Of a stretch of DNA of 64,000 nt, positions 18,949 through 27,481 are shown in pieces. Positions within the stretch are counted from its first letter, which is position 1. Every line of letters starts with the position of its first letter. The DNA is taken from assembly GCF_003008515.1 (NCBI RefSeq), contig NZ_CP027668.1, positions 310,001 through 374,000 of the forward strand, read 5' to 3'. The notes under the pieces were generated by a model. That model saw only the letters and a list, made by a program, of their open reading frames with translations, was not told where the DNA came from and did not search any database. This DNA comes from Phreatobacter cathodiphilus (lineage in GTDB: Bacteria > Pseudomonadota > Alphaproteobacteria > Rhizobiales > Phreatobacteraceae). Position numbers and translations under genes: made by a program.

Positions 18949-20124
18949 ATGGCCGTCATCGACCGCATCGCCGCATTCCACCCCGAGATGACGGAATGGC
19001 GCCGCGACTTCCACGCCCATCCCGAGATCGGCTTCGAGGAGGTCCGCACCTCCGGCATCGTCGCCGAGAAGCTGGAGTCCTGGGGCATCGAAGTGCATCG
19101 CGGCTTCGGCAAGACCGGCATCATGGGCGTCATCCACGGCCGGCCGGGCAACCGCAAGATCGGCCTGCGCGCCGACATGGACGCGCTGCCCATGCCCGAG
19201 CTCAACGACCACCTGCCTTACAAGAGCACCTACGAGAACCGCATGCATGCCTGCGGCCATGACGGCCACACCACCATGCTGCTGGGCGCCGCGCGCTATC
19301 TCGCCGAGACCCGCAATTTCTCCGGCACCGTTCACCTCATCTTCCAGCCGGCGGAGGAGGGGCTGACCGGCGCCGCCGAAATGCTCCGCGACGGGCTCTT
19401 CGAGAAATTCCCCTGCGATCAGGTCTACGGCATCCACAACGCCTGGGACCTGCCGCTCGGCACCGCCGCCATCCGCCCCGGCACGGTGCTCGCCGCCGTC
19501 GACTACTTCACGATCACCGTGAAGGGCCGCTCCAGCCACGCCGCCCAGCCTCACCGCGGCCTCGACCCGCTGCCCTGCGCGGTGCAGATCTACGGGGCGC
19601 TGCAGAACCTCGTCAGCCGCCGCATGGACCCGCACGACACCGTGGTGCTCTCCATCGGCATGTTCCACGCGGGAACCTCGCAGATCGTCATCCCCGAGAC
19701 GGTGACCATGTCCGGCACCATCCGCACGCTGAAACCGGCGACGCGCAAGGCCATGGACGAGCTCTTCCACCAGACCGTGAACGGCCTCTGCGCGGCCCAC
19801 GGCGTCGAGCTCATCCTCGACTACAAGCGCTCCTATCCCCCGACCATCAACACGGCGGAGGAGGCTTCCGCCTTCGAGGCGGCGGCCCGCGACGTGGTCG
19901 GCGACGACCTCATCAAGACCGACCTTCCCTCGCTCACCGCCGGCGAGGACTTCGCCTATTACCTGGAGAAGGCGCCCGGCGCCTTCATGCTGCTGGGACA
20001 GGTGACCGAGACCCACAAGGCGGTGCCGGTCCACAACGGTCATTACGACTTCAACGACGACCTGCTGCCGATCGGCGCGAGCTGTTTTGCGCGGCTGGTG
20101 GAGCAGCAGCTCTCGGGCGCGTGA
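18949..20124 (+). CDS. M20 family amidohydrolase (hippurate hydrolase-like)
   Basis: 391-residue metallohydrolase. Metal-site motifs: LRADMDALPM, HACGHDGHTTMLLGAARYL (Cys and His ligands of the M20D branch) and FQPAEEGLTGAAEM. A dimerisation domain follows (GRSSHAAQPHRGLDPL), and the C-terminal metal ligand lies in PVHNGHYDFND. Members hydrolyse N-acyl amino acids, hippurate or IAA conjugates; the substrate cannot be fixed. Separated by about 96 bp from the ABC ATPase. Confidence 0.9.
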   Translation: MAVIDRIAAFHPEMTEWRRDFHAHPEIGFEEVRTSGIVAEKLESWGIEVHRGFGKTGIMGVIHGRPGNRKIGLRADMDALPMPELNDHLPYKSTYENRMHACGHDGHTTMLLGAARYLAETRNFSGTVHLIFQPAEEGLTGAAEMLRDGLFEKFPCDQVYGIHNAWDLPLGTAAIRPGTVLAAVDYFTITVKGRSSHAAQPHRGLDPLPCAVQIYGALQNLVSRRMDPHDTVVLSIGMFHAGTSQIVIPETVTMSGTIRTLKPATRKAMDELFHQTVNGLCAAHGVELILDYKRSYPPTINTAEEASAFEAAARDVVGDDLIKTDLPSLTAGEDFAYYLEKAPGAFMLLGQVTETHKAVPVHNGHYDFNDDLLPIGASCFARLVEQQLSGA

Positions 20125-20140
20125 GGGCGCGCGGACGGCG

Positions 20141-20386
20141 TCACTCCGTCTTGCCTAGCTCGTGCTTGAGAGAGGCGCAGTAGCAGGCGAAGAACTCGAC
20201 ATAGGCCTTGGTCATGATGACGAAATGGAGGTTCAACTCGTTGCTGGTGTTGAAGGGGGGAGCGGCGAGCGGGCGCTGCAGACGCTGCAGGGCCCCGGCC
20301 ACGACCTGAATTTCGCGCGCGATGGCGGCCGCATCGCTCTGCTGCGGGTAGGACGCATCGACCAGGCGGAACGAGGGTTTCTTCAT
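20141..20386 (-). CDS. hypothetical protein
   Basis: 81-residue protein, MKKPSFRLVDASYPQQ at its start, predicted mostly helical with no signal peptide or membrane segment. No family recognised. It converges on the M20 gene with 16 bp between stops and lies downstream of the chemotaxis receptor on the same strand (about 80 bp apart), so it could be in the same transcript as the receptor. Confidence 0.55.
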   Translation of the reverse strand: MKKPSFRLVDASYPQQSDAAAIAREIQVVAGALQRLQRPLAAPPFNTSNELNLHFVIMTKAYVEFFACYCASLKHELGKTE

Positions 20387-20468
20387 CGGGCTGACCGGAT
20401 CGGTTGGAAGGGCATGGCCGGGCCCCGTGGGAACAGTCCCCTCGGGCCCCGGCCGTTGACGCGGCGGC

Positions 20469-22175
20469 TCAGGCGGCCCTGACCCCGGCGAGGAACTGCT
20501 TGACCTCGGCCGACAGACGTTCGGCCTGACGGGCGAGGTCGGACGAGGCGGAGAGCACCTGGGCGGCGCCGTGGCCGGTCTCTGCGGCGGCCTGCGCGAC
20601 GGAGGTGATGTTGGAGGAGACCTCGTTCGTGCCGGTCGATGCCTGACCCACGGAGTTGACGATCTCGCGCGTCGCGGAGCCCTGTTGTTCCACCGCAGAG
20701 GCGATGGAAGAGGTGGCGTCGTCGATCGAGCGGATGCTGCCGGTGATGCCGGCGATGGCCTCGACCGCCTTGCGGGTCGTCTCCTGGATCGCGACGATCT
20801 GCGCCCCGATCTCGTTGGTCGCTTTCGCCGTCTGCTCGGCGAGACCCTTCACCTCCTGAGCGACCACCGCGAAGCCCCTTCCGGCCTCGCCCGCCCGCGC
20901 CGCCTCGATGGTGGCATTGAGGGCGAGGAGGTTGGTCTGACCGGCAATGTTCGAGATCATCTCGACGATGGCGCCGATCCGCGCCGCGCCCTGCGACAGT
21001 TCGGTGACGATACCGCTGGTAGCATCGGCCTCCCTGACCGCGCCGCGGGCGAGGGCGGCCGAATGCTCAACCTGCCGCCCGATCTCCTGCACCGAGGCGC
21101 CGAGCTCTTCGGCCGATCCCGCCACCGCCGTCACATTGGCGCCGGCCTCTTCCGCCGCGCTGGCGACCGAGGTCGACTGAGCAGAGGCCTCCTGGGCGGA
21201 GGCGCTGAGTTGGGTCGCCGTCGCCTGCATCTCGGTCGCCGCGGCGGAAACCATCTCGACGATGCCGCCCACCGAGGCTTCGAAACGATCGGCGAGTTCC
21301 CGCATCAGGGCCTTCTGGCGCTGCTCTTCCTCGGCCTTGGCCGCCTCCTGCTCGGCGCGCAGGCGCGCCGCCTCGATGCCGTTCGCCTTGAACACCTCCG
21401 CGGCGCGGGCGATGTCACCGACTTCGTCCTTGCGTTCCATGCCGGTGACCTTCGCGTCGAACTTGCCATCGGCGAGCTGCGCCAGCGTCGCGTTGATGGC
21501 GCGAATGGGCCGGGCGATGCCGAACTGGCCGATGAGGACACCGAGGCCGAGACCGGCGATCACGGCGCAGGCCATGATGATGTAGAGCAGCATTTCCTTG
21601 GCGTCGGCGGTGTTCTGGATTTCCTTCGCATAGGCGTCGGAACGGCTGATCAGCAGCAAAGTCAATTCGGTGACGAGCCCGCGTGTGGCGACCATGAGCG
21701 GTCGGGTGGCGAGAGCCTGCGCGTCGATCTCCTTCTGCTGATCGGGGGTGATGGTCCCCTGCACCCGGGCGGCGGCGGCGAGGGTCTTCTGCACCGAGGC
21801 ACGCATGGCCTCGAAGGATGTCTGCACCTTGCGAAGGGAATCCTGCACGGCCTGGGCCTGGGAGGTGCGGACGAATTCGATCCGCTCCCGGGCTTGGGTC
21901 ATTTCCCGCTCTGCGTCGCCGCTCAGCTCGCGAATCCGCTCCGGGCGGGGGTCGGCTGCGATCAGCAGCTCGATCCGGTTCAACGCCAGAACGTTGATGT
22001 TCAGCCGCGACGAAGCGACGGCGCGCTGGGCGGCGCGCGCCGCGAGCTGAGCGTCGCTCGCGACCGTCCGGAGCGCGAGGATCCCGATCGCGCCGACGAC
22101 GATCATGATGATGTTGAGAAGAATGACGACCGCGAGGATTTTCGGCGTCGTTCGGACTGCACCGAGCGAGAACAT
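20469..22175 (-). CDS. methyl-accepting chemotaxis protein
   Basis: 568-residue receptor. TM1 near residues 13-35 ([20 protein letters not shown]), a helical periplasmic sensor with a four-helix-bundle look (about 36-190), TM2 near 190-212, HAMP near 213-265 ([20 protein letters not shown]), a coiled coil, then the MCP signalling domain with the hairpin tip [20 protein letters not shown]. No CheR/CheB tethering pentapeptide is visible at the C-terminus. The ligand is unknown. It is divergent from an AraC regulator across a 360-bp AT-rich region holding a CtrA-type box, which suggests cell-cycle or motility control. Confidence 0.95.
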   Translation of the reverse strand: MFSLGAVRTTPKILAVVILLNIIMIVVGAIGILALRTVASDAQLAARAAQRAVASSRLNINVLALNRIELLIAADPRPERIRELSGDAEREMTQARERIEFVRTSQAQAVQDSLRKVQTSFEAMRASVQKTLAAAARVQGTITPDQQKEIDAQALATRPLMVATRGLVTELTLLLISRSDAYAKEIQNTADAKEMLLYIIMACAVIAGLGLGVLIGQFGIARPIRAINATLAQLADGKFDAKVTGMERKDEVGDIARAAEVFKANGIEAARLRAEQEAAKAEEEQRQKALMRELADRFEASVGGIVEMVSAAATEMQATATQLSASAQEASAQSTSVASAAEEAGANVTAVAGSAEELGASVQEIGRQVEHSAALARGAVREADATSGIVTELSQGAARIGAIVEMISNIAGQTNLLALNATIEAARAGEAGRGFAVVAQEVKGLAEQTAKATNEIGAQIVAIQETTRKAVEAIAGITGSIRSIDDATSSIASAVEQQGSATREIVNSVGQASTGTNEVSSNITSVAQAAAETGHGAAQVLSASSDLARQAERLSAEVKQFLAGVRAA

Positions 22176-22322
22176 GGGGAGGACCTCCTACGTCCTGATC
22201 AACGACCGCACGGCCCCCTCTCGGTGCCGCTGCGATGGACAAGCTGGCCATGCGATCGCGAACGCGGGCGAAGTCATCTGGACCTCGCGACCGGGCCATG
22301 AGGTCAATACAGACGAACACGC

Positions 22323-22337
22323 TTAATACTGAGTTAA
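22323..22337. promoter_or_regulatory. candidate CtrA binding site
   Basis: TTAA, seven bases (TACTGAG), TTAA: exact match to the full CtrA box core. It lies 148 bp upstream of the chemotaxis receptor start and 199 bp upstream of the AraC gene. CtrA controls many motility and chemotaxis genes in Alphaproteobacteria. A chance match is possible because the surrounding DNA is AT-rich. Confidence 0.5.
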
Positions 22338-22347
22338 TCTGATAGAA

Positions 22348-22380
22348 TTCGCATTTTGTATATCTGTTCGCATTATGTAT
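22348..22380. promoter_or_regulatory. direct repeat pair, possible AraC-type operator
   Basis: TTCGCATTTTGTAT (22348-22361) and TTCGCATTATGTAT (22367-22380) differ at one base and are 19 bp apart start to start, on the same face of the helix within two turns. AraC-family proteins often bind direct repeats, and an AraC-type regulator gene begins 155 bp away. Confidence 0.4.
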
Positions 22381-22535
22381 TTGATCCAGAAACACGAGAA
22401 TACAACAAGTAAATTTACGTACAATCGACGGGCGACGCATGCGAATGCGCAAATCAAGTTTGCGCAGATTCCCTTGCGGAAGGCCCCCGCGCCGTGAGAC
22501 ACCGGTTGAAAGGCGTATGAGTTGAAGGCTGTCTT

Positions 22536-23549
22536 ATGTTCCCCCATGAGCTGCTGTTCGGCAAAGCCACGTTTCGCGACAGCGAACAGGCCGCCGACCA
22601 CATCGGCAGGGCGACCGACTGCAGGATCTCGATCGAGCCCGCCGCTCCTCGTTCTTTCGCTCTGGACGTTCAGTTCGTCTCCAACGGTTCGATCTTCGTG
22701 CTGGATTCGTTCAATCACAGCGGCGCAAGGACCTACACCGAGAACGGCGTGCGGTGCGTCGGCATCAGGACCGTCACCCAGGGTGCTTCAGGCATCATTC
22801 GGGGAACCGACGACGTCGCCATCACCTCGGGCCAGGGGATGATCTTCGACACCGCGCGTTCGAAAGGACATCTCGCCGCCCGCAATACCCGCAAGCGGCT
22901 CGTCCTGCTGTGTTTCGACCGAGTGGCCGAGATGGCGCGTGTGATGATCGACCGCAGCATCGGTGATGACTGGCCATGGGTGCATGTCTTCGATGTCGAC
23001 AGCCCTGTTGGTCGTGGCCTCGGCGCCCATGTCGAGTCCACGGCCGCCAATATCGAGCTCGCCCACCGCGCGGGACATTCAGTCGGTCATTCCCTGCGGT
23101 TGAGCGAGGAGGCCCTGGTCATGTTCCTGCTCGAACATGGCGGCGTGTTCAATGGCCCGGGTGATTGCGAGGGCGTGGCGGCGCCGTCCGCCCGGCAGGT
23201 TGAACGCGCACTGGACCTGATCAACGCCATGACGACCCCCCTGACGGTGACGGATATCGCCGCGACCGTCGGCCTCAGCGTACGCGCGCTGCAGCTCGCG
23301 TTTCGCCGGAGGCTCGGAGCCTCGCCTCACGCCATGATCAAGCGCGCCCGCCTGCGGCAGGCGCGGGACCTCCTGGAGAGTGGGGAGGTCTCCTCGGTGC
23401 GCGATGCCGCTGACCGGCTCGGATTCTCCAATGTGGCCCGCCTGTCGGGCGAGTACCGCGAAGCTTTCGGAGAAACGCCGTTGACGACGTTGAAGCGAGC
23501 CTTGGGCGACCCGACGAGGGAGCGGCCGGACGACGGCACGGAACACTAG
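22536..23549 (+). CDS. AraC family transcriptional regulator
   Basis: 337-residue regulator. The N-terminal 200 residues form a cupin-like sensor of the AraC_binding_2 type (SNGSIFVLDSFNHSG, RGTDDVAITSGQGMIF). The C-terminal AraC HTH pair (about residues 225-325) includes LTVTDIAATVGLSVRALQLA, the conserved second part RLRQARDLLESGE and VRDAADRLGFSNVARLSGEY. The ligand is unknown. It is transcribed away from the chemotaxis receptor, and autoregulation through the direct repeats upstream is plausible. No SD-like purine run stands out before the ATG. Confidence 0.9.
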   Translation: MFPHELLFGKATFRDSEQAADHIGRATDCRISIEPAAPRSFALDVQFVSNGSIFVLDSFNHSGARTYTENGVRCVGIRTVTQGASGIIRGTDDVAITSGQGMIFDTARSKGHLAARNTRKRLVLLCFDRVAEMARVMIDRSIGDDWPWVHVFDVDSPVGRGLGAHVESTAANIELAHRAGHSVGHSLRLSEEALVMFLLEHGGVFNGPGDCEGVAAPSARQVERALDLINAMTTPLTVTDIAATVGLSVRALQLAFRRRLGASPHAMIKRARLRQARDLLESGEVSSVRDAADRLGFSNVARLSGEYREAFGETPLTTLKRALGDPTRERPDDGTEH

Positions 23550-23579
23550 GAGCCGGAAAAATCGCCGCGCCGGCCTGGC

Positions 23580-24674
23580 TCAGCGGAAATGCTTCGACAG
23601 CTTCAGGCCCTGCGCCTGATAGTTCGAGCCGGCCTGTCCATAGAGCGACCGCGGCCGCTCGGTCATGCGCTCATAGACCAGCCGCGCCACGATCTGCCCG
23701 TGTTCGAGGATGAAGGGCACCTCGCGCGAGCGCACCTCCAGCACCGCCCGCGCGCCCTTGCCGCCTGCCGCCGCATGGCCGAAGCCGGGGTCGAAAAAGC
23801 CGGCGTAGTGGGCGCGGAACTCGCCCACCAGCGGGTCGAAGGGCAGCATCTCCGCCGCATAGTCGGGCGGGACCACCACCGCCTCCTTCGAGGCGAGGAT
23901 GTAGAACTCGTCGGGATCGAGGATCATCTCGCCCTTGCCGCGCTCCTGGATCGGCTCCCAGAAGTCGAGCACGTCGTGGGCGGCCTTTCTGTCCACGTCG
24001 ATGACGCTGGAATGGCGCTTGGCGCGATAGCCGAGCAGCCCGCCCCAGGCCTCGCCGAGGAGGTCGATGGTCACCGCGATTCCGACCGGCCCGACCACGG
24101 GCGTGCCAGTGTCGACCAGTCGCTCGGTCTCCTGCAGCACGTTGACCTCGTCGAGCGTCAGCTCGGCGCGGCCGCGGCGGAAGCGGATCTGCGACAGGCG
24201 CGAGCCCGCGCGCGCGAGGACGGGGAAGGTCTGCGGCGACACTTCGAGATAGAGCGGGCCCTCGTAGTCGGCGGGGATCGTGTCGAAGGCCTGGGCGCGG
24301 TCGAGGATCACGCGGGTGAAGACGTCGAGCCGGCCGGTGGAGCTCTTCGGATTGGCGGTGGCGGAAATTCCGCCGCGCAGCGCCAGCCCCTCCATGAGCT
24401 CGACGAGATAGACGCAGCCCGTCTCCAGCACCGCGCCGCGCGACAGGTCGATCTCGTGCAGGGCGACGGCCTGCAGCCGGTCGGCCACGGTGGTGTTCGG
24501 ACCGGGAAGGAAGCTCGCCCGGATGCGATAGGCTCTCGTACCGAGCCTGAGGTCGAGGGAGGCCGGCTGCACCTGGTCGGCGTCCAGCGCCCGGGCGATG
24601 CGGATCTGGCCGCGCGCCACCAGGTCCTCGATCGCCTGGGCCGGCAGAATGCCCTGAACCGTTTCGTCCTGCAT
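23580..24674 (-). CDS. dcd: 2'-deoxycytidine 5'-triphosphate deaminase (long form)
   Basis: About 364 residues, roughly twice the usual dCTP deaminase, as in the long alphaproteobacterial form with two dUTPase-like halves. Motifs: ILPAQAIEDLVARGQI and QPASLDLRLG at the N-terminus, SSTGRLDVFTRVI in the first half, and in the second half GEFRAHYAGFFDPGFGH and LEVRSREVPFILEHGQIVAR. It deaminates dCTP to dUTP for thymidylate supply. Start at MQDETVQG; an ATG three codons upstream is also possible. An inverted repeat lies directly upstream, overlapping the likely promoter. Confidence 0.88.
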   Translation of the reverse strand: MQDETVQGILPAQAIEDLVARGQIRIARALDADQVQPASLDLRLGTRAYRIRASFLPGPNTTVADRLQAVALHEIDLSRGAVLETGCVYLVELMEGLALRGGISATANPKSSTGRLDVFTRVILDRAQAFDTIPADYEGPLYLEVSPQTFPVLARAGSRLSQIRFRRGRAELTLDEVNVLQETERLVDTGTPVVGPVGIAVTIDLLGEAWGGLLGYRAKRHSSVIDVDRKAAHDVLDFWEPIQERGKGEMILDPDEFYILASKEAVVVPPDYAAEMLPFDPLVGEFRAHYAGFFDPGFGHAAAGGKGARAVLEVRSREVPFILEHGQIVARLVYERMTERPRSLYGQAGSNYQAQGLKLSKHFR

Positions 24675-24687
24675 GCGCCCCAACTCC

Positions 24688-24715
24688 GACGAACGAAACG
24701 TTCGTCAAAACGAAC
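24688..24715. promoter_or_regulatory. inverted-repeat operator upstream of dcd
   Basis: GACGAACG (24688-24695), AAA, CGTTCGTC (24699-24706) is a perfect 8-bp inverted repeat with a 3-bp centre, followed one helical turn later by another ACGAAC half-site (24710-24715). It sits 14 bp from the dcd start on the minus strand, the place for a TetR-type repressor site. No TetR gene is in the window. It is not a GTTC-N7-GTTC SOS box. Confidence 0.5.
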
Positions 24716-24760
24716 AAACCGCTTGACGCCCGCCTGCGGCCGCCCTACCACGCTCGCACG

Positions 24761-24817
24761 ACGTGGAGATTTGGCCGGCCGGCTTGCGAACCACGCTAAA
24801 CAATTCGCTAAAAGGCC
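24761..24817 (+). ncRNA. SAM-II (SAM-alpha) riboswitch
   Basis: Matches the compact SAM-II fold. P1 is CGTGG (24762-24766) with CCACG (24791-24795); the loop starts AGATTT and carries GGCC (24773-24776), which pairs with GGCC (24814-24817) to form the pseudoknot; the linker has the conserved TAAACAATTCGCTAAAA. SAM-II RNAs precede met genes in Alphaproteobacteria and repress them when SAM is plentiful. The metZ start is 98 bp downstream. Confidence 0.93.
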
Positions 24818-24871
24818 GGGCGCACGGGATCAACCCGGCCTCGGCTTTTGCCAGGTCGGGTTCTGTTTTTT
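24814..24871 (+). terminator. SAM-II expression platform: antiterminator and terminator
   Basis: CCCGGCCT (24834-24841) pairs with AGGTCGGG (24853-24860), with an inner GGC/GCC and a TTTT loop, followed by TTCTGTTTTTT: an intrinsic terminator. The same CCCGGCC can instead pair with GGCCGGG (24814-24820), whose GGCC is the 3' pseudoknot strand of the riboswitch. Bound SAM should hide GGCC, free CCCGGCC and allow termination; without SAM the antiterminator can form. Confidence 0.75.
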
Positions 24872-24914
24872 CGGGGGACAAGTGTCCCGCCGCCGCGCCA
24901 CGAGGAGCGATGCG

Positions 24915-26141
24915 ATGAAGAAGCCCTTTGACCCCTCCCGCGTGCGGCCCGCCACCCGCCTCGTCCATGGCGGCACGATCCGCTCCGAGTTCGGCGAGAC
25001 GTCGGAGGCCCTCTTCCTCACCCAGGGCCACGTCTACGAGAGCGCCGAACAGGCCGAGGCCCGCTTCAAGGGCACCGATCCCGGCTTCATCTATGCCCGC
25101 TTCTCCAATCCGACGGTCCAGATGTTCGAGGACCGCATCGCCCTTCTGGAAGGCGCGGAAGCCGCCAAGGCCACCGCCACCGGCATGGCCGCGGTGAACG
25201 CCGCCATGTTCGGCCAGCTCTCCGCCGGCGACCACGTGGTGGCCTGCAAGGCGCTGTTCGGCTCCTGCCGCTACATCATCGAGACGCTGCTGCCGCGCTT
25301 CGGCGTGCAGTCGACGCTGGTCGACGGCGCCGACCTCGCCCAGTGGGAGGCGGCGGTGCGCCCCAACACCAAGGTCTTCTTCCTGGAGAGCCCGACCAAC
25401 CCGACCCTCGAGGTCTACGACATCGCCGCCATCGTCGCGATCGCCAGGAAGAGCGGCATCAAGGTCACCGTCGACAACGTCTTCGCCACGCCGATGATGC
25501 AGAGCCCGCTCGCCCTCGGCGCCGACTGCGTCGTCTATTCCACCACCAAGCACATCGACGGCCAGGGCCGCTGCCTCGGCGGCGTCATCCTCGGCTCGAA
25601 ACAGTTCATCCAGGACAACGTCTACCAGTACCTGCGCCAGACCGGCCCGGCCATGAGCCCGTTCAACGCCTGGGTCGTGCTGAAGAGCCTGGAGACCCTG
25701 CCGCTGCGCGTCGAGCGCCAGACGGCGAGCGCGGCGAAGATCGCCGATGCGCTGGCCGAGCTGCCGGGCATCACCAAGGTCATCTATCCCGGCCGCAAGG
25801 ACCATCCGCAATACGAGCTCGCCAAGCGCCAGATGCGCGGCGGCTCGACGCTGATCGCCTTCGAGGTCGAGGGCGGCAAGGCCGGCGCCTTCCGCGTCGC
25901 CAACGCGCTGAACATCATCAAGATTTCCAACAACCTTGGCGACTCCAAGAGCCTCATCACCCATCCGCCGACGACGACCCACGACCGGTTCACCCCCGCC
26001 GAGAAGCTGGAAATGGGCATCACCGACGGCCTGCTGCGCCTCTCGGTCGGCCTCGAGGACCCGGACGACCTGATCGAGGATCTCGCCCAGGCGCTGAAGA
26101 CGCTGGAATGGCCGGCCGACGCCAAGATCGTGCGGATTTGA
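24915..26141 (+). CDS. metZ: O-succinylhomoserine sulfhydrylase
   Basis: 408-residue PLP enzyme of the Cys/Met metabolism family that makes homocysteine from O-succinyl- (or O-acetyl-) homoserine and sulfide. Motifs: MKKPFDPSRVRPATRLVHGG at the start, YARFSNPTVQMFEDRIALLE, SPTNPTLEVYDI, the PLP lysine in VVYSTTKHIDGQGRCLGG, and SLGD-like NLGDSKSLITHPPTTTH. The ATG at 24915 has GAGGAG upstream; the earlier ATG at 24910 runs into a stop. Controlled by the SAM-II riboswitch just upstream, which supports the assignment to methionine synthesis. Confidence 0.95.
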   Translation: MKKPFDPSRVRPATRLVHGGTIRSEFGETSEALFLTQGHVYESAEQAEARFKGTDPGFIYARFSNPTVQMFEDRIALLEGAEAAKATATGMAAVNAAMFGQLSAGDHVVACKALFGSCRYIIETLLPRFGVQSTLVDGADLAQWEAAVRPNTKVFFLESPTNPTLEVYDIAAIVAIARKSGIKVTVDNVFATPMMQSPLALGADCVVYSTTKHIDGQGRCLGGVILGSKQFIQDNVYQYLRQTGPAMSPFNAWVVLKSLETLPLRVERQTASAAKIADALAELPGITKVIYPGRKDHPQYELAKRQMRGGSTLIAFEVEGGKAGAFRVANALNIIKISNNLGDSKSLITHPPTTTHDRFTPAEKLEMGITDGLLRLSVGLEDPDDLIEDLAQALKTLEWPADAKIVRI

Positions 26142-26173
26142 AGGATAGCACGGCGGTACTATCGGGACTTCTG

Positions 26174-26326
26174 CCCCTCACCCTGACCCTCTCCCCGCAA
26201 GCGGGGAGAGGGGGCTACAGCCTCCCGCTTTGCCCGGCACGGTGTAGCTCGGCATGACCGCCGAGGTCGGGTCGCGACGTCGAAGTCCCCCTCTCCCCGC
26301 TTGCGGGGAGAGGGTAGGGTGAGGGG
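26174..26326. repeat. inverted pair of REP-like repeats
   Basis: Copy A (26174-26214) starts CCCCTCACCC and contains the hairpin CTCTCCCCGCAAGCGGGGAG. Copy B (26287-26326) is almost its exact reverse complement and ends GTGAGGGG. The arms enclose 72 bp with no reading frame. The arrangement is like a BIME or a small MITE. Further members are at 28911-28951 and around the DUF559 gene. Confidence 0.8.
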
Positions 26327-26401
26327 CCAGCGACGCTCTGCGAGCGAGACCCTTGCGCCATCACCCTTGCCGGCCCCGCCGCGTGGTGCAAGAAACCACC
26401 C

Positions 26402-27481
26402 ATGTCGCTCCTCTCCCTCGCCTCGCGCCTCGCCCGCCCCATCCTCCTCGCCACCGATCCGGAGACGGGCCACAACCTCGCCGTCGCCGCGCTGAAGACC
26501 CTGCCGCTGCCCGCCTGTGGCGCGGATGATCCGCGCCTCGCCGTCTCCGCCTTCGGCCTCGGCTTCCCCAACCCGATCGGCCTCGCCGCCGGCTTCGACA
26601 AGCACGCGGAGGTGCCCGACGCGTCGCTGCGCCTCGGCTTCGGCTTCGTCGAGGTCGGCGGCGTCACGCCGAAGCCGCAGCCGGGTAACCCGAAGCCCCG
26701 CGTCTTCCGCCTCGTGTCCGACGAAGCGGTCATCAACCGCTACGGCCTCAATTCGGACGGCGTCGAGGCCGTCGCTCGCCGCCTCGCCGAGCGCTCGCGC
26801 CGCGGCGGCATCGTCGGCGTCAACATCGGGCCGAACAAGGACTCCACCGACCGCGTCGCCGATTACGGCCTGCTGGTGGAGAAACTCGCTCCCCACGTCT
26901 CCTATCTCTCGGTCAACGTCTCTTCGCCCAACACGCCGGGGCTGCGCGACCTGCAGCAGGCGAGCTTCCTGGACGAGGTGTTGGCACGCTGCGTCGAGGC
27001 GCGCGACGCTGCCGCGCCGGGCAAGCCCATCCTGGTCAAGATCGCGCCCGACCTGTCGCTGGAAGGCCTCGACGACATGGTGGCGGTGAGCCGCCGCCGC
27101 GGCATCGACGGCATGATCGTCTCCAACACGACGATCGAACGCCCGGCGAGCCTGAAGGATCAGGCGACGGCGAAGGAGACGGGCGGCCTGTCGGGGCGGC
27201 CGCTCTTCGCCCGCTCTACCGCCATGCTGGCGGAGACATGGCGGCGGGTCGAGGGCCAGTTCCCGCTCATCGGCGTCGGCGGCATCGCCTCCGCCGAGGA
27301 CGCCTATGCCAAGATCGCCGCCGGCGCGACGCTGGTGCAGCTCTATTCGGGCCTGGTGTTCCGGGGTTTCGGCCTCGTCGGCGAGATCAAGCAGGGGCTC
27401 GTCCACCGGCTGATGCGCGAGCGCGTCGCATCCGTCGCCGACCTCGTCGGCACCGCCAACGCCGAGTGGCGCCTCACCTGA
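26402..27481 (+). CDS. pyrD: dihydroorotate dehydrogenase (quinone), class 2
   Basis: 359-residue FMN enzyme of pyrimidine synthesis, membrane-associated through the N-terminal helical region ([20 protein letters not shown]). Motifs: [60 protein letters not shown] with the catalytic Ser, VSNTTIERP and [15 protein letters not shown]. The 3' end overlaps the convergent MATE gene by 8 bp. Upstream is the repeat pair; no terminator separates metZ from this region. Confidence 0.95.
   Translation: MSLLSLASRLARPILLATDPETGHNLAVAALKTLPLPACGADDPRLAVSAFGLGFPNPIGLAAGFDKHAEVPDASLRLGFGFVEVGGVTPKPQPGNPKPRVFRLVSDEAVINRYGLNSDGVEAVARRLAERSRRGGIVGVNIGPNKDSTDRVADYGLLVEKLAPHVSYLSVNVSSPNTPGLRDLQQASFLDEVLARCVEARDAAAPGKPILVKIAPDLSLEGLDDMVAVSRRRGIDGMIVSNTTIERPASLKDQATAKETGGLSGRPLFARSTAMLAETWRRVEGQFPLIGVGGIASAEDAYAKIAAGATLVQLYSGLVFRGFGLVGEIKQGLVHRLMRERVASVADLVGTANAEWRLT

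Larger units (their letters stand above)
22176..22535. other. 360-bp AT-rich divergent intergenic region
   Basis: No credible gene. The part from about 22310 to 22480 is strikingly AT-rich against its GC-rich flanks. It contains a perfect TTAA-N7-TTAA box (22323-22337) and a pair of direct repeats (22348-22380), both placed between the chemotaxis receptor and the AraC regulator starts. It probably holds both promoters. Confidence 0.6.

Noticed and set aside
24688-24715. SOS (LexA) box upstream of dcd
   Set aside because: Alphaproteobacterial boxes need GTTC-N7-GTTC or GAAC-N7-GAAC in direct order; the half-sites here are inverted with other spacing.
23589-24914. N-terminal extension of metZ
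   Set aside because: It would run through dcd on the other strand, the promoter and the SAM-II riboswitch; the ATG at 24915 gives the family N-terminus.
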